Source: Parietaria judaica
Lineage: Eukaryota; Streptophyta; Magnoliopsida; Rosales; Urticaceae
Direction: 5' to 3'
Assembly (NCBI GenBank): GCA_954871525.1
Contig: OX940872.1
Location: 6,967,180 to 7,031,179 of the forward strand
Length of the DNA stretch: 64,000 bases
The number at the start of each line of letters is the position of its first letter. Position 1 is the stretch's first letter. Both the position numbers and the translations under genes were made by a program. The notes beneath the pieces are model-generated. The model saw only the letters and a program-made list of their open reading frames with translations. It searched no databases and had not been told where the DNA came from. This document shows, in pieces, positions 10,427 through 22,324 of the stretch.

Positions 10427-10604
10427 AACAGGGTGTTATGAAGTGGAAGGAAGAATGGTGGTGAATATTCCATGCAACACAAACGCAGATTGCTCCATTC
10501 CAACACAGTGTGACTGCAATTTCAATCTCTGTTACTGCCATCGCAATTTATTCAACTTCAATGTCAAACATCTCCTCAACAATGAAGAAGATAACAATGT
10601 TTAA
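10233..10604 (+). CDS. Small secreted cysteine-rich peptide, two exons (76 aa)
   Basis: Exons 10233-10290 and 10432-10604. The intron (141 bp) has donor CTTG|GTAATA and acceptor AACAG|GGTG, and splits Gly20 in phase 1. Exon 1 encodes a signal peptide (MATSSSK, then a hydrophobic run VALLVVMFIVALG). Exon 2 encodes the mature peptide. C21 comes first, then a core C-x5-C-x5-C-x-C-x4-C-x-C (ADC, TQCDC, LCYC), then a tail ending in acidic and Asn residues. A phase-1 intron at the end of the signal peptide, a TATA box and this spacing resemble defensin-like/NCR-like secreted peptides. I do not recognise a specific family; there is no evidence that it is a nodule peptide. Likely roles would be antimicrobial or signalling, but that is inference. 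TA microsatellites lie in the intron and just after the stop, and may affect expression. Confidence 0.75.
10389..10422. repeat. (TA)n microsatellite in the peptide-gene intron
   Basis: About 30 bp of TA repeat close to the splice acceptor of the cysteine-rich peptide gene. Confidence 0.95.
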
Positions 10605-10615
10605 TCAGTGACATA

Positions 10616-10621
<6 letters not shown>

Positions 10622-10658
<37 letters not shown>
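10622..10658. repeat. (TA)n microsatellite in the peptide-gene 3' region
   Basis: About 36 bp of GT/TA dinucleotide repeat 18 bp after the stop codon, almost certainly within the 3' UTR. Confidence 0.95.
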
Positions 10659-10660
<2 letters not shown>

Positions 10661-10699
10661 TCAGAATAAGTTTATATGTCAACAAAATAAGAGGTTGAA

Positions 10700-11560
10700 T
10701 AACTGATGTATTCTAATCGAACAAGAGTTGTTTGGACTGAATTTCCTGGTTTGCTCGTTGTTTATGCTACTATGACCATTTTTTGGCGATTCGGGTTTGT
10801 TAGGAAATATTTTGGACCTCCATCTTATGTTATTTTACGTCACAGTTACTTTTGCCCCCGGATACGAAGATATAAAATTTTATAGCGTGGAATATTATTT
10901 AAAAAAAATATCATGTCAAAACGATATCGTTTAAAGTCAAACCCGCGAACAATGAAAAGCCGACATGTCGTAAAAACAAGCACTTCAGTATCTTATGCAG
11001 TTATGTGTGACTTGCTTACCGGATAATATTTCACAATTAATATACACCAAATACATTTTTAACTGTACTATATATGAGCTATGAACGACATAATTTATAA
11101 AACAATTGATAAAAATCTCTATTCTTTTTTAATAAGATTTTACAACTCATAAAGTTGAGAATATCCATGTAATTGCATTATAGCAAAATTTACCATTTTA
11201 TACTCTTAATTTTGATTTTTGTAAAAATATATCTTCAAATTTTAAAAAACAACAAAAGTTATCCTCGAAGTTTACTTTAGTTTTAGTTTTAAACACTCTA
11301 ATATATTTAATTCTAAAAACTCAAATTTATCCATAACTAACAATCGAAAACAGTTAGAGTTTTTCTTTTTTTACTTCTTTTCTATTAATTGAAAAAATAA
11401 AGTACAGAGTAAAATTATAAATCAGAAACAAAAGGTATAATTTGATTGTTTTAAAACTTGAGGATATATTTTCTATAAAAATTAAAAAATTAAGGGTGTA
11501 AAAAGAAATCTTGTTTCTAAATTAGGGAAAGACTTGTGGATGGCACCGCACTTCGAGCGA
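10700..11560. other. Intergenic, nothing recognised
   Basis: AT-rich sequence without supported ORFs or clear repeats. Confidence 0.5.
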
Positions 11561-11724
11561 TTGCGTTAAAATATGTTAGGGAATTTGGATGAAAAAATTA
11601 TAATCAAAAGTGAAAAGACTAATGTCCACATAAAATATATTAAAAAAAAAAAGATATTTTTTTTAATGTCATTGTTGCTTTCATAATAAAATATAAACAT
11701 GATAAGACCTCGCGTATTAGGAAG

Positions 11725-12494
11725 ATGTGGGCCAATACAATTTTCAGGTCCCGCGTTCGCCTTGATCAAAGGGCTCCTCTTCAGGCGATTATTCGGCGGG
11801 TATGGTTTCAATTGTCACGTACGGAACGAGATCTCTTCAGCATCATATGTTTCTTGGTGTGGAAATCTCGTAACGATCAGCACCACGGCGGTGAAGGAAC
11901 GAAGGCGGGCTTGATTCCGGACAGAGGGGGGACGTGGCTTGAGGAATTTCAAGCAGCTAAGAAAGTGGGAAAGGGCGCAGCGATCCGAAAAACTCGTGTT
12001 GTGGAGAAGTGGTGCCCACCAAGTGAGGGTAAATTCAAACTTAAAGTAAACGCCTCGTTCTCGAATAATAGAAATGCTACTGGTTTTGGAGGGCTGGTTC
12101 GAGAAAGCAACGGATCGGTGGTGGCTGCTTTCTCCAACAAGGTAAACCAAGTTTACGAGCCTCTTCTTGCCGTTTTATTGTCTATTCGGGAGGGCCTGCG
12201 CTTCACCAAGATTCACGGATCGACGCTCGATGTGGTTGAAAGTGATTGTCAGTTGGTTGTCCATGCCATTGAGAATCGATGTCCACCACGTAAAGTGGCT
12301 ACAATTGTTCGGGACATCCACAAACTGTTGCTTGATTGTGGAGGTGCTCGTTGTTGTGTCATCGGGAGAGTAATACAGCGGCTCATATTCTCGCCTACGA
12401 ATCCTTTCATTTACAGAACGATGTTTGTTGGCCTTTAGAGTGTCCACCTTGTATTGAACGTGTAATAGCGACCGATTTGGTCGACTCTGATTAA
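11725..12494 (+). pseudogene. Non-LTR retrotransposon (LINE-type) RNase H domain relic
   Basis: The open stretch 11725-12438 encodes the C-terminal region typical of plant LINE ORF2 proteins and the derived 'putative ribonuclease H protein' genes. It has VWKSRND near 11860, then KWCPPSEGKFKLKVNASF (the first RNase H strand, with the usual Asp of NVDAS changed to Asn), GFGGLVRESNGSVVAAF, and VESDCQLVVHAI carrying an acidic residue. A frame change near 12360 moves the conserved end RESNTAAHILAYESF and the zinc-knuckle-like tail into another frame, stopping at 12492-12494. The endonuclease and reverse transcriptase are missing, so it is a 5'-truncated or gene-captured relic. Confidence 0.8.
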
Positions 12495-12768
12495 TGGAGA
12501 TGGCTCACTCTTTTATAAAAAAAAATAATAACAGCAATTTAAATATGGAGAACCCTAATAAATAAATAAAAAAACCTTTTGTTTATGTGAAGTGGCGAGA
12601 GAATATGCTGGTGACTTTGAATGAAAAAAAAAATCAAAATTTATTATCTAGATTATAATTTTAATCCAAAGACTAACATACATATGGAATATTAAAAAAT
12701 GTGATTTTCTTTGGTAATATTATTGCCAATTTCATTATTAAATATAAATATGGTAAAACCTTACATTA

Positions 12769-12769
<1 letters not shown>

Positions 12770-12861
<92 letters not shown>

Positions 12862-12862
12862 T
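12770..12862. repeat. (ATT)n microsatellite, about 93 bp
   Basis: Thirty or so uninterrupted TAT/ATT trinucleotides inside the diverged repeat array; likely highly length-polymorphic. Confidence 0.98.
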
Positions 12863-13399
12863 TGCAAAGAATCCTAACTAAACTTATGGTTTATGTGCGG
12901 CGAGAATATATTTTGGTATATTTGGATGCAAAACTTATCAAATTTATTATTTATATTTTATTTGAAACAAAAAAGTAACATTCACATAGATTAGAGAAAT
13001 TCTTGATTTTTTTATGTTATTGTTGATTTTATTACTAAAGATAAACATGGTAAACCTTGATAATAACAATAACAACCAAATATGTAGAGAATCCTAATAA
13101 AAATCCTATTACTTAATATTTTATGCGCGATGGCGAAAAAATATGTAGGTGATTTGTATATATAAAAAAAAAAAAGTTATCAATTGTATTATTTAGATTA
13201 TATTTTTATCAAAAGACTAACCTCCACGTCAAATATAAACATTATTTGAATCATGTTATTTTCGATTTTACTATTGAATATAAACATGTTAATATAAAAA
13301 AAAAAGTTGTACGAAATATTCCTTTTGTGTCAAATTTTTAAAGTTTTTGTATTTATATTAGTAATAATTAAATATATGGAGAATCGTAAGAAATATCCA

Positions 13400-14440
13400 C
13401 TTGCTTATTATATTACGTATAAGAAGAAAAATAAAAATATGTAACACTCAAAAAAAGAGTTTGTATTAAATTCAAGTAGTTTTACATATTTATTTCACTC
13501 TAACCCATTCTCCATTTCTTTAGATATGCTATATATACATATAATTGTGCTTTGCAAATTGCATGTACGCTCATGATAGGTCTTTATATATCAATTTTGA
13601 AAGCCATATAAGATACTGAAATCTGTTTATGTAATGGTCTGTATGTTTAATAATATGATCAGTATGTTGCAGTCTCTCGATTCATCAAGGAAAAACAATT
13701 AACATTAATTAAGAGTGCAAGACCAATTAGTAAAATGGTAATAATAAGATACATTAACTATCACAAACTTAAAGAAGTCAATATTGACCTCAACAAACAA
13801 TAATAATTTGATTTTAGATCATGTTTACCATCAAACTAACCTTAAAAGTAAATCTCCTAACTACAATCATTCTTAACTGGAACATTTCTTTGTTACCTGC
13901 AAGAGAAACAAAAGGTGAAAAATCGTGGCATGGGACTATGAGGTGAACAACCGAACTATAAAATAAGGCACGGATTATAAAACACGTAAAAGTAGATTAC
14001 ATTAGCAAACAATCATTTTCAATTAGAACATTCGTTATTACTTGCAAAAGAAATACACGTTCCGAGAAATGATTTTTTTTAAAGAATTTAACAAAAATAT
14101 CATAGAAAGAAAAGAAAAAACTGAGAAGTTTAAAATTAAACTTTACCATTATAAAAAAAAGTATGGAAATAAACTTATAATAAAAGAGAAGTGAAGTGTA
14201 CATGAAGAGCACGGAATTAATATACATAAAGACTAAAAAAAACAGTAACAAATTCTTAAATATAAATAAATGAGATTATATTCGTGAGACATGTAACATC
14301 CATAACTGAAGATATCAAATTAGTGACAATTTAATCGGAAAATTTGAGGAGTCATGTAATCAAACTCTTTATTGATTGATGAATGGCATAATATCGTGAT
14401 AATTAAGGTCGTGGACAAATAATTGAGGAAGCCTGGAAGA
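13400..14440. other. Intergenic, nothing recognised
   Basis: AT-rich DNA. Short minus-strand ORFs at 13997-14251 and 14320-14517 have low complexity or no recognisable motifs and are not called. Confidence 0.5.
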
Positions 14441-14449
14441 ATGGGAGAT

Positions 14450-15090
14450 GATTGTTGGGTTCGAATTCGGTTTTTAAGACTTATAAACGGGTACGCACGC
14501 TCATATCTTAGAACCAAAAGGGGAGCAAAGAGAGAGAAGGGGTCAGAAAGAAGATCATTAGTGAATGTAGGAGGAGACCCAGATTAAACACGGGCCCATC
14601 CAAAACAAAGATGCAAGGATCAGCCCTTACGTGGTCGAAAGAAGACCTAGTCGCATGAAGATCAAGCCGGAGCCGAATAAAGGACGTCCTGCCCATTCCA
14701 ACGCAAATTGAAGTACGGGCCAATCTATCTCATCATCCAGGGAAGAGCGTTCCATCCGAGCTCTGATCAAACAACAACATCGACTCACCCAAATGAAGCA
14801 TGTCTACTAAGGAATGACAGGACTCTGCACACGTCCAGGTCACCCTAACAAATTCTGAGGGGACCCCCGAATTAGGGTTTTATTAACACCTTGTAATCAG
14901 AACCTATTATGAGGCTCAAATCACTACCTATAACTAGTAAGGATCCCTAAATAATATAATATATCACTCATAAAAGTCAAGGATAGCCAATTGAGAGTAG
15001 TTCTTCTGGAATCCAATGAACAACAAGTACTAAGTCTTTCACACCAAAAAGATTATGATCTCTCATCCAAAGAACATTCTCTCTTTCATT
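14450..15090. other. GC-richer island, possibly an old LTR
   Basis: This block differs in base composition from its surroundings. It contains CCCCCGAATTAGGG, GTAATCAGAACC and a possible TATA-type ATAAAAG run followed by CTTTCACACC, a layout seen in retrotransposon LTRs. I could not find a partner LTR, target duplication or primer-binding site in the window, so the LTR reading is tentative. Confidence 0.3.
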
Positions 15091-15179
15091 TTCAGTCATT
15101 GTTGTACAAAATGAGAATCCAAGCTTCTACTTGGTTTTCTACATTAATTAACGGAGGCAAAGGAATGAAGTGATTCAGA

Positions 15180-15950
15180 GGCGCTTTTCATAACCAATTT
15201 TGCCATTTTACTCCGTCTTCATATCTTTTAAACTGATTATTATTTATGTACGATATTAACGGGGATGCATAACCCAAATTTGCTTACCGAAAAATACTCT
15301 AAAACCGGCGTTGTCACGTGTGACGCCGTGGCTATTGAACATACTAGAATTGGAAGGCAGTTTTGAGTCCAATATTGCGTGCAGTTGCTCTATGTGGTCC
15401 CACAAATTCCCGACAAAGCAACAGCGATAATCTAGTTATAATCTATGTATTCTGACATAAACAATACACTATTTTATAACATATATTAGTGACCAATGGA
15501 TTCCTTCACTTGTTGGATTTAATGTGATTTCTGGCCAATAATAAGGTTGTAATTAACTCAAGTAAACAAGCTGAGCTTTCACTTTGCATTACACTGTCTG
15601 TGCTGCTTCAGTTTAACGACTGTCAAATGACCTTTTCTACTCTTGAATTCTAACAATCTCCATCAACCACCTAAAATCACGGTGAACTGTAAGCGGTAAC
15701 CCGTCTTTAGAATCTTATAGTCCAGTATTGAGTTATCGGGTTTTTGAACCCGGTCTCTGATATAAAAGTTTCGCCGCACCAGCAAAGGGAGACATGAATC
15801 GAAATCTGGACTTCATTAACAGAAAATCAATCCAAAGAGTTTACTCGCCAAAGAGAGACACTATATCACAGCTAATCACTAATTAACACAATTAAAAAAA
15901 AAACTAAAGCTAAATTCCAAAAACACATTAATTCCGATAAAGGGATCAAT
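15180..15950. other. Intergenic / 3' flank of the acidic-protein gene
   Basis: No ORF is supported. The last 100 bp (to 16027) would include the 3' UTR of the minus-strand gene that follows. Confidence 0.5.
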
Positions 15951-16027
15951 ATCTTTCTACTCTATGCAAATTGACAAACTAGGAAAATCTCAACACTACT
16001 CTCACCAACTACTACGCGGCAATACAA

Positions 16028-17468
16028 TCACTTCCTCTTCTTCGCCGGGGGCGGCTCGTCACTATCCTCGTCTTCCTCCTCCTCCTCCTCGTCATCATCG
16101 TCGTCGTCGTCATCATCCTCCCCGATATCGTTATCCTCCTCATCATCGTCGTCATCGTCATCACTTCCTGCCTCACCATTGGCTTCGGGATCGTCCTCGG
16201 GGTCGTCTCCTTCGTCCTCGCCTCCTTCATCGCCGGAGAAGTCCTCGTCCCCAGCGTCGTCGTCGTCCGGGTCGGCGGCTTCCTCCTCGTCCTCATCTTC
16301 GTCCTCTGTGTCACTGGCGTCCTTGTTCTCAGCGACAGGTCGGTCCAATTTGCGAAGCTCGTCAAAAGGAAACCTGCAAAAAAGGGAAGCAAAATCCAAA
16401 CCGATACACGGCATTAGACATACCATGGTAGCATGAATTAACAAGAACAGCATGTCTCCAAAATTCCTCTTTTGCTACCTTCCGTCAATCGCAGTGAATT
16501 CTGATACCGTGTTGACACCATTCAGCAGTGAATCAGCCTGAAAACGGTCGAAAAGTCTCATTACTATCTTCTTTTTTTTCTTCCTTTGCATATAGAAATG
16601 AATGAAGAGCAACAATAATTTTTTTTATCCTATTCCTATCCAGACAACATTAAACAAATTCAAAGAAATAGTCGTAACGGGCAGAGAGAAACAAGCAAAG
16701 GAAGAAAGCAGCACAAAAATGATGACACAAAATTGATGTTCGCGGAATAACGAAGCTAATGCAACTAACTAACTATGGTGTTCTTCAAGGCATAATGCAG
16801 TCCTACATGAACACCGAACCGTAAGAACTCATAAAGCACAAACGATACTATGTCGGCGACACGAAACAAAACTTGTACGACTGAAACTAGAAAGCTTATA
16901 AACAGTTTAGCTTCATCAAAAAAGAAGGCATAAACAATCCTTTTGACCTACATTGTTCATACCAAAACTCAATTCAGAAATTACAACAAAAACACTCAAA
17001 TACGCACACAAAAAATAGGGATATTCACGGCATAAGTACCCGTAAAGCAGTGTTTTGGGCAGCGTAATCCCGTTGTTCTGTTTCACAGATTAAGTACCCA
17101 ATGTAATAGTACTAGGAACCCAATCTGAACAGTAACGGCAACTAATGGTGACATTGGGTACTTAATCTGCAATAAACAATTTTCAAAAACCGAAACCCTA
17201 CATTCTCTGTTTCAAACAACAACACACAACACAATGTAAAGATGAATCAAGAAATCGCATTCAAACAAGATATATATATATATACACACACACACACATA
17301 TATAGCAGACCCAAGAAATCCAAAAGTGGCAATATCTAAAGAAACAACTCAGATTACCATGATTACAAGCAAAGCGAGCGACTTTCCAGCAGCGAGGAGA
17401 GTCTCCGCTGCCATGGCTTCCAGAGCGGAGCTCGAGCCCTTAGCGCCGACCACCAGAGCGACCTCCAT
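16028..17468 (-). CDS. Acidic Asp/Glu-rich nuclear-type protein, three exons (171 aa)
   Basis: Exons in transcript order are 17358-17468, 16479-16537 and 16028-16373. Splice sites are ATG|GTAATC, CAG|GCTGAT, GGAAG|GTAGC and TTTGCAG|GTTTCC, and all phases agree. The N-terminal 37 residues (MEVALVVGAKGSSSALEAMA...) form a non-polar, Ala-rich helix-like segment. Exon 2 and the start of exon 3 give a short conserved-looking core (ADSLLNGVNTVSEF, then FPFDELRKLDRP). The last 90 residues are almost wholly Asp/Glu with scattered Gly/Ser, ending in PPPAKKRK, a likely nuclear localisation signal. Such tails occur in histone- or ribosome-associated proteins. I do not recognise the family, and the function is unknown. 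A second GTAATC donor 9 nt upstream in exon 1 would remove three residues in frame. Telo-box motifs and GA repeats lie just upstream. Confidence 0.8.
17086..17169. repeat. 19 bp perfect inverted repeat in intron 1
   Basis: CAGATTAAGTACCCAATGT at 17086-17104 is exactly reverse-complemented at 17151-17169, with a 46 nt loop. The GTACCC core resembles the ends of TIR elements elsewhere in the window (for example near 34270), so this is probably a very short foldback transposon copy inside the gene's first intron. Confidence 0.75.
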
Positions 17469-17546
17469 TGCTGCAAATCAAAGCTCCAGAAAAAAACACA
17501 GAAAATAAAATAAAAATAAATAAAGAAAAACAATTGTAAGAAGAGT

Positions 17547-17640
17547 CAGAGAGAGAGAGAGAGAGTGAAGGGCTTGGATTAGGGCTCGGTCCGGTTAGGG
17601 TAAAACCCAGTGAGTGATTCGGTCCGGTTAGGGTTTTTCG
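17547..17640 (-). promoter_or_regulatory. GA-repeat leader and telo-box promoter elements
   Basis: A (GA)n tract at 17547-17566 lies about 80 bp upstream of the minus-strand ATG, probably in the 5' leader. Further upstream GGTCCGGTTAGGGT occurs twice (17588 and 17621). On the gene's strand the second copy reads AAAACCCTAA, the plant telo-box seen in promoters of ribosomal and cell-cycle genes. This suggests, but does not prove, growth-linked expression. Confidence 0.5.
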
Positions 17641-17699
17641 CGTGGAGCTGATTTTGATACTGCCACGTGCGGGTTTGGAAAACTCGCGTTCTGATTGGT

Positions 17700-19860
17700 C
17701 GGTGAGTTAGACAGGGTGGTGAAGTGTTTTATTTTTTGTCGTGTAGTGGGAGCGTTTGACTTGGTCTAGATTTTGAAAGCTTCGGATCCAGTGTTTAGGA
17801 GAACACGTATTTAATGCTCATTAGTTGGGATCGTAATCTCCTGCTTCGCGGTCCACTTTAGCTACTTTTTGCCTCCAATAGTTACATTCTTGAATTCAAT
17901 TTTTTTAAGATGTGTAAATTCACGTGCTAAATGTGATATTGGTTAAAAATTAGTAATTAAGGGAAAATATTAGGAAGAAAAAGCTTTTATATATTTGCAA
18001 AGTTATATGCAACAATTTAATTCCCTTAAGTTGGGGTGAAATGTAATGTCCTTAGCCGAGAGTTGATAGTTGAAGGCATCTGATTCAAATAAGGTCGGTC
18101 AAATTTTTTTGAATATATTAGATATTAACAAGTATCCGTGTAATATTTATAGTTTTTACTCAAACCCGCAATTCTATTTTATAATCTAAACATTATTCTA
18201 TATATTAGTTTATATCCTAATGGGTCTCTATTTTGCAACTTGATAACTCAGTATTTCATACAAATTTAACAACTTTCATACATATTTATCCATAATCAAT
18301 TGTACTAAATTTTTTTATAAATTCATTACAATATTATAATTTACCTTTTAAAAAATATTATATAAAATCTGCCCTGTTTTGTTCTCCATTGGTAAAGAGT
18401 TTTCTAGCTTTTAAATGAAAACATTAGAAAAAAAGAAGAGGAGTTTGATGTTTGGTGAATTATTAAAGGTAGATTTGGAAGGAAAAAATATCTTGAATAG
18501 TTATGATGCTTAATGAAAAAATTCAAAAAATGAGTCTATGGTGTTTTTAAATAATTCATCTCACTTTTTTCACTCTTCTATTGTATGTGGCTTGCACTGT
18601 AATATGTTATCATGTACACTTATTAATGTATGTGACTTGCATTACAATATCTTATGTATGTAATTATATATTTATATTATTGATGTTTAAAATTTAATTT
18701 TTTTGAAAGAGAAAAAAAATGCACCAAACATAATTTCTCTATTTTAAGCTTTTCAAATAAAAAAAATAAAAATTTGTACCAAACAATTATTTGAAAAACA
18801 TGGTGGTAGGCTAAAACTTATGACGTTGGAAAATGTGGGCTACAAAGAATACGCAAATAGAAAGAATTATAATGTCACTCTAAAACTAATATAGTTGCAG
18901 CTTGCAACAAAAATAGAATATACTCCAACCAAAAATTGAATATAAATCATTCATAAATAAATAGAGTTCTAAGAATGAGAGTTTCACTCTAATATTGCTT
19001 TGATCGGAACTAAGAGTTTGAGTCCATAGGTATTTTGTTAAGGGAAAAGATTCGGTAATCACTAATTTTTCCATAAAGTCTCAAATCTACTATTTTGTCT
19101 CGTATTTATGGCACATGAGTATTTAGATAACACGAGAACACAACAAACTTATAATAAGCATAATGTCATGTGCGCTACTTGAAATGCCACATTACAAAAT
19201 GATGCTAATCTAAGAATACTCTTGACTTTATTTTTATTTTTATTAAAGGCCTTAATATTCTTGAAGAGTAGAGAATAGAGTAACGTGTTCCAAAATTCTA
19301 GAGTACTCAAGGAGGAAAATTGACGGAGAGTGTTCGAGGACATTTCAAGAGGTCTTTAAGAGTACGAGTTATATAGCTTTCTAGACTAGTAAAATAATAT
19401 AGAATTAGTATATAATTCTTTAAATATTTAATTTTAGCTATTAGATTAGATCAATCACAGTCATCCATTGTAACTATTAGGGCCTATAAATAATAAGACT
19501 CCTCCATTGTAACGTGTTGTTTGGTAGACAACTTAATCTATTTTTGTTTTCTTTATTCATAATTTTATAGTTATAGTATTTCTTGTAGTTATTTTTAAAT
19601 AATTGTTTGGTACACATTTCGTTTTTTTATTTTCTAATAATAATAATAATAATAATCTGTTTGGAATATAATTCAATTTTTTTAAAAATAAATATTTAAT
19701 GCATTAAAATAATTTAAAAATATTATTACATTAATAATACAATAACATAAATATTATATTATGGTGTAAAATCAAAGACAATCACGATTAACATATCAAA
19801 TGTATACCATATAGTCTAAATAATCAGGTTTAACATACATCAAAAGTAAAATATCGCAGT
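17700..19860. other. Intergenic, AT-rich, nothing recognised
   Basis: No supported gene, and only simple AT-rich sequence with scattered homopolymers. A short (AAT)n run sits near 19637-19660. Confidence 0.5.
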
Positions 19861-19907
19861 TAGCGTTGGTGTCACAGTCGGCATCGAGACTTGGAAGACT
19901 CAATGGT

Positions 19908-20340
19908 GAAGTCTAGAGGTGAAAATTTAATATCCTTTTTTCGGTTTTGTCTCTGTTCCGGTATCCATTCCGGATTAATTAAAAAAAAATCCAAGAAATT
20001 TAGCTTAAAATCGAGAACTGGTACTTCTCGGTTTCCGTTTTTAGAACTGGGAACCAAAAACGGTGTCCTAAAAAAATATATCCCAATTTTTGGTACCGGA
20101 TCCAATTTTAAATTACGTGTCATTTTTTTACTTTTCACTATGTTGTTTTTAGTGAATTATATATTTTTGTTGTCGTTTTTTATACTATTTGTAGTTTTTA
20201 ATTTTTAATTTTAACAAATACATGTGGTTTTTGAGTCAAGAACTTTTAAAACCGAAACCGGTACAAAAAAAAAAAATCCAAATTCTTCGGAACATGGATG
20301 AAAATAAGTTATTTCCTGGTTCCAGGTTCCAAAATTTTGT
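19908..20340. mobile_element. Probable hAT-type non-autonomous element, degraded
   Basis: The left end TAGAGGTGAAAATTT and the interior, with phrases such as GAACTGGGAACCAAAAACGG and TTTTTGGTACCGGATCC, match in style the element at 33411-34162. The right side repeats CCTGGTTCCAGGTTCC in inverted orientation. No clear target duplication was found, so the ends are approximate. Confidence 0.45.
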
Positions 20341-20439
20341 GAAAAAAATACAAAACAACAAAAATGTGCATTAGAAAATCCGTTAGAAAAACATAATAAA
20401 ACTTGAAACGTTATGGAGTTCAATTTGATGAGTTACACA

Positions 20440-21100
20440 CCAAACCATTATTTACTCTTTCAGAATAACTATGCAAGTTAGAAAACTGAAAAACTGTATT
20501 CAAATTATGTACCAAACACTAAATTATCAAAAAAAATTAATTTATAATTATTCTCTCTAAATTTTATCTCTCTAGTTATAATATCTCTTATTTTTTGTGA
20601 GTTCGAGTGTTTTTGGAAGTTTCGCTTAAGATATTCTGGTTAAAATAAAATAAAAAAAATCTTGAATCTTGAATAGAACATAAAGTGAATCTTGAATCTT
20701 TGATTACTTAAGATTTTTTTTTTTCAAAGATTCACGATTCATAACATTTATCGTAATAGTTTAACAGCTATTAAATTTTATTTCCATTTAAATACGTGCC
20801 GACGGAGTCCATATCGATGACAAAATAATAATATAACAATTTTTTTCGATAACAATTATTGAGGTTGTAATTTAATATGCAATATAGATACTAACTATTA
20901 GGCTAAATCCCCCCGCACTCATGAATATTTTTATGTATTGGATATAATATTTTTGTAGTGTTTCTGCCTTCTTCTTTTTATATTATTACCACGCGTGCGT
21001 GATATTTGTGTTTATTCTAATACTAAACATGTATATTTTTATTTAAAATTTGTAATCTAATAATTTAAACTGCATTTTAATTTTTTCTTCTTCAATAATA
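20440..21100. other. Intergenic, nothing recognised
   Basis: AT-rich DNA with no supported ORF or repeat. Confidence 0.5.
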
Positions 21101-21107
21101 CCACAAC

Positions 21108-21387
21108 TGAGAGATTAGAGCTGCAAGTGGCGATGTCGCGATGCATTGCGACTGGGATCGCCAAAATCACGAAAATTGCCGTCGTGATTGTGGCAAATCG
21201 CGATGCGTCGGATTGATGACGTGACAAGGTGGGATTGGGCGAGAGAGTTTGGCGCGAATTTTCACCACAAATCGCGACCATTCGCGATTTTGACCCACTC
21301 GTCGCGACCCATCGCGATTTTGCCAAACCCGTCGCGATGCATCGCGAACGTGGATTGGGCGTCGTGAGTTGCAGTTCTATGAGAGAC
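21108..21387. mobile_element. Short hAT-type MITE with 8 bp target duplication, TCGCGA-rich
   Basis: The element 21116-21379 (264 bp) begins TAGAGCTGCAA and ends with the complement of TAGAACTGCAA. It is flanked by TGAGAGAT (21108-21115) and TGAGAGAC (21380-21387), an 8 bp duplication with one mismatch, as expected for the hAT superfamily. The interior is GC-rich and reiterates TCGCGATGC/GCATCGCGA words at least five times, unlike the AT-rich surroundings. It encodes nothing. A second family member lies at 24509-24815. Confidence 0.85.
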
Positions 21388-21399
21388 ACTACATAGCTC

Positions 21400-22320
21400 T
21401 ATGAGATCTCGATGCCGATCAAATATTAATTTCTTTTATTTTAATTAGAAAGCTGATAGGGTTAGTTTCTATTTTCTTGGAATCAGTTTAAACCCTAAGC
21501 CTTTTATAAGGCTGGTTAACGTTTTGTTATATTCAGTCATTGATGAAATAAAGTTCGAGCTATTTTGCTTGAGAAAAGTCGAGTAATCACCGTAATTCCG
21601 CTCTACATCAGATCTCAAAAACTAATTTGACAAACTCTAAGAACTAGTCATCATATGATACTATCTACAACCTTAATACATAAATTAATTCTAATATTAT
21701 ATATTATATAATGCGTGCAACAGTGCAAAATATATCTATGGTAAAGGTAAACCCAATAAAATATAATAAATAAAGGGATGGCATTATTTATTTACCATAA
21801 GATGTACATAAATTTTGCTTAGAATAATATATTAGAGGACAAAAATAAACTATAGTAGTATCTAATTATAGACGCCATAATAGTTGTGGAATCTTCTTAA
21901 TAAAAATATTAAGACATTGATTTTATTATATTATTTAGTAATTTAGTATATAATACAGTAAGTGGAATCTAGACTTACCGATGAAAATAATGAATCGAGC
22001 AGTGTTCGGTCTTTGAAAACGAACATAAAATGCCTTATAAATAAGTGAAGGACATGTGCAGAATCACTATATAGAGTCGATTGAAACAGTGCAGAATTAT
22101 AAATTTTGTGTATTCATTCTTAAATATGCTTTATATATACTATTATGATACGAGAATATGACACAACATACTACGTATTGGCAAAAAACAATTTAGTAAC
22201 TAATATATTGCGGATAAATTAATATCTTATATTATTTCTTAAAAAATATTTTTAATGCACTCTTGCATGACTAAATATATTCAGTATAAAAACATGTATC
22301 ATTATTAGAATTTTACATAA
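21400..22320. other. Intergenic, nothing recognised
   Basis: AT-rich DNA. No gene or clear repeat was found. Confidence 0.5.
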
Positions 22321-22324
22321 GTAA

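Larger units (their letters stand above)
11561..13400. repeat. Diverged tandem repeat, units of about 200-330 bp
   Basis: The phrases AGAGAATCCTAATAAA, GGCGAGAATATG, TTATTTAGATTATA, AAAGACTAAC and AATATAAACATGGTAAAACC recur in the same order at about 12545, 12865 and 13085, with a partial copy at 11575-11710 and the start of another near 13376. Identity is low, so the array is old. The RNase H relic at 11725-12494 sits between the first and second copies. Confidence 0.65.

Noticed and set aside
10233..10604. Calling the cysteine-rich peptide a legume nodule NCR
   Set aside because: The cysteine spacing is only similar in style and nothing else in the window indicates a nodulating legume.
15964..16453. 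Several long ORFs on both strands (Arg/His/Pro-rich, Ser-rich, Arg/Thr-rich)
   Set aside because: Shadow frames of the GAN-repeat Asp/Glu tail of the minus-strand acidic protein; only the minus frame joins in phase with upstream exons.
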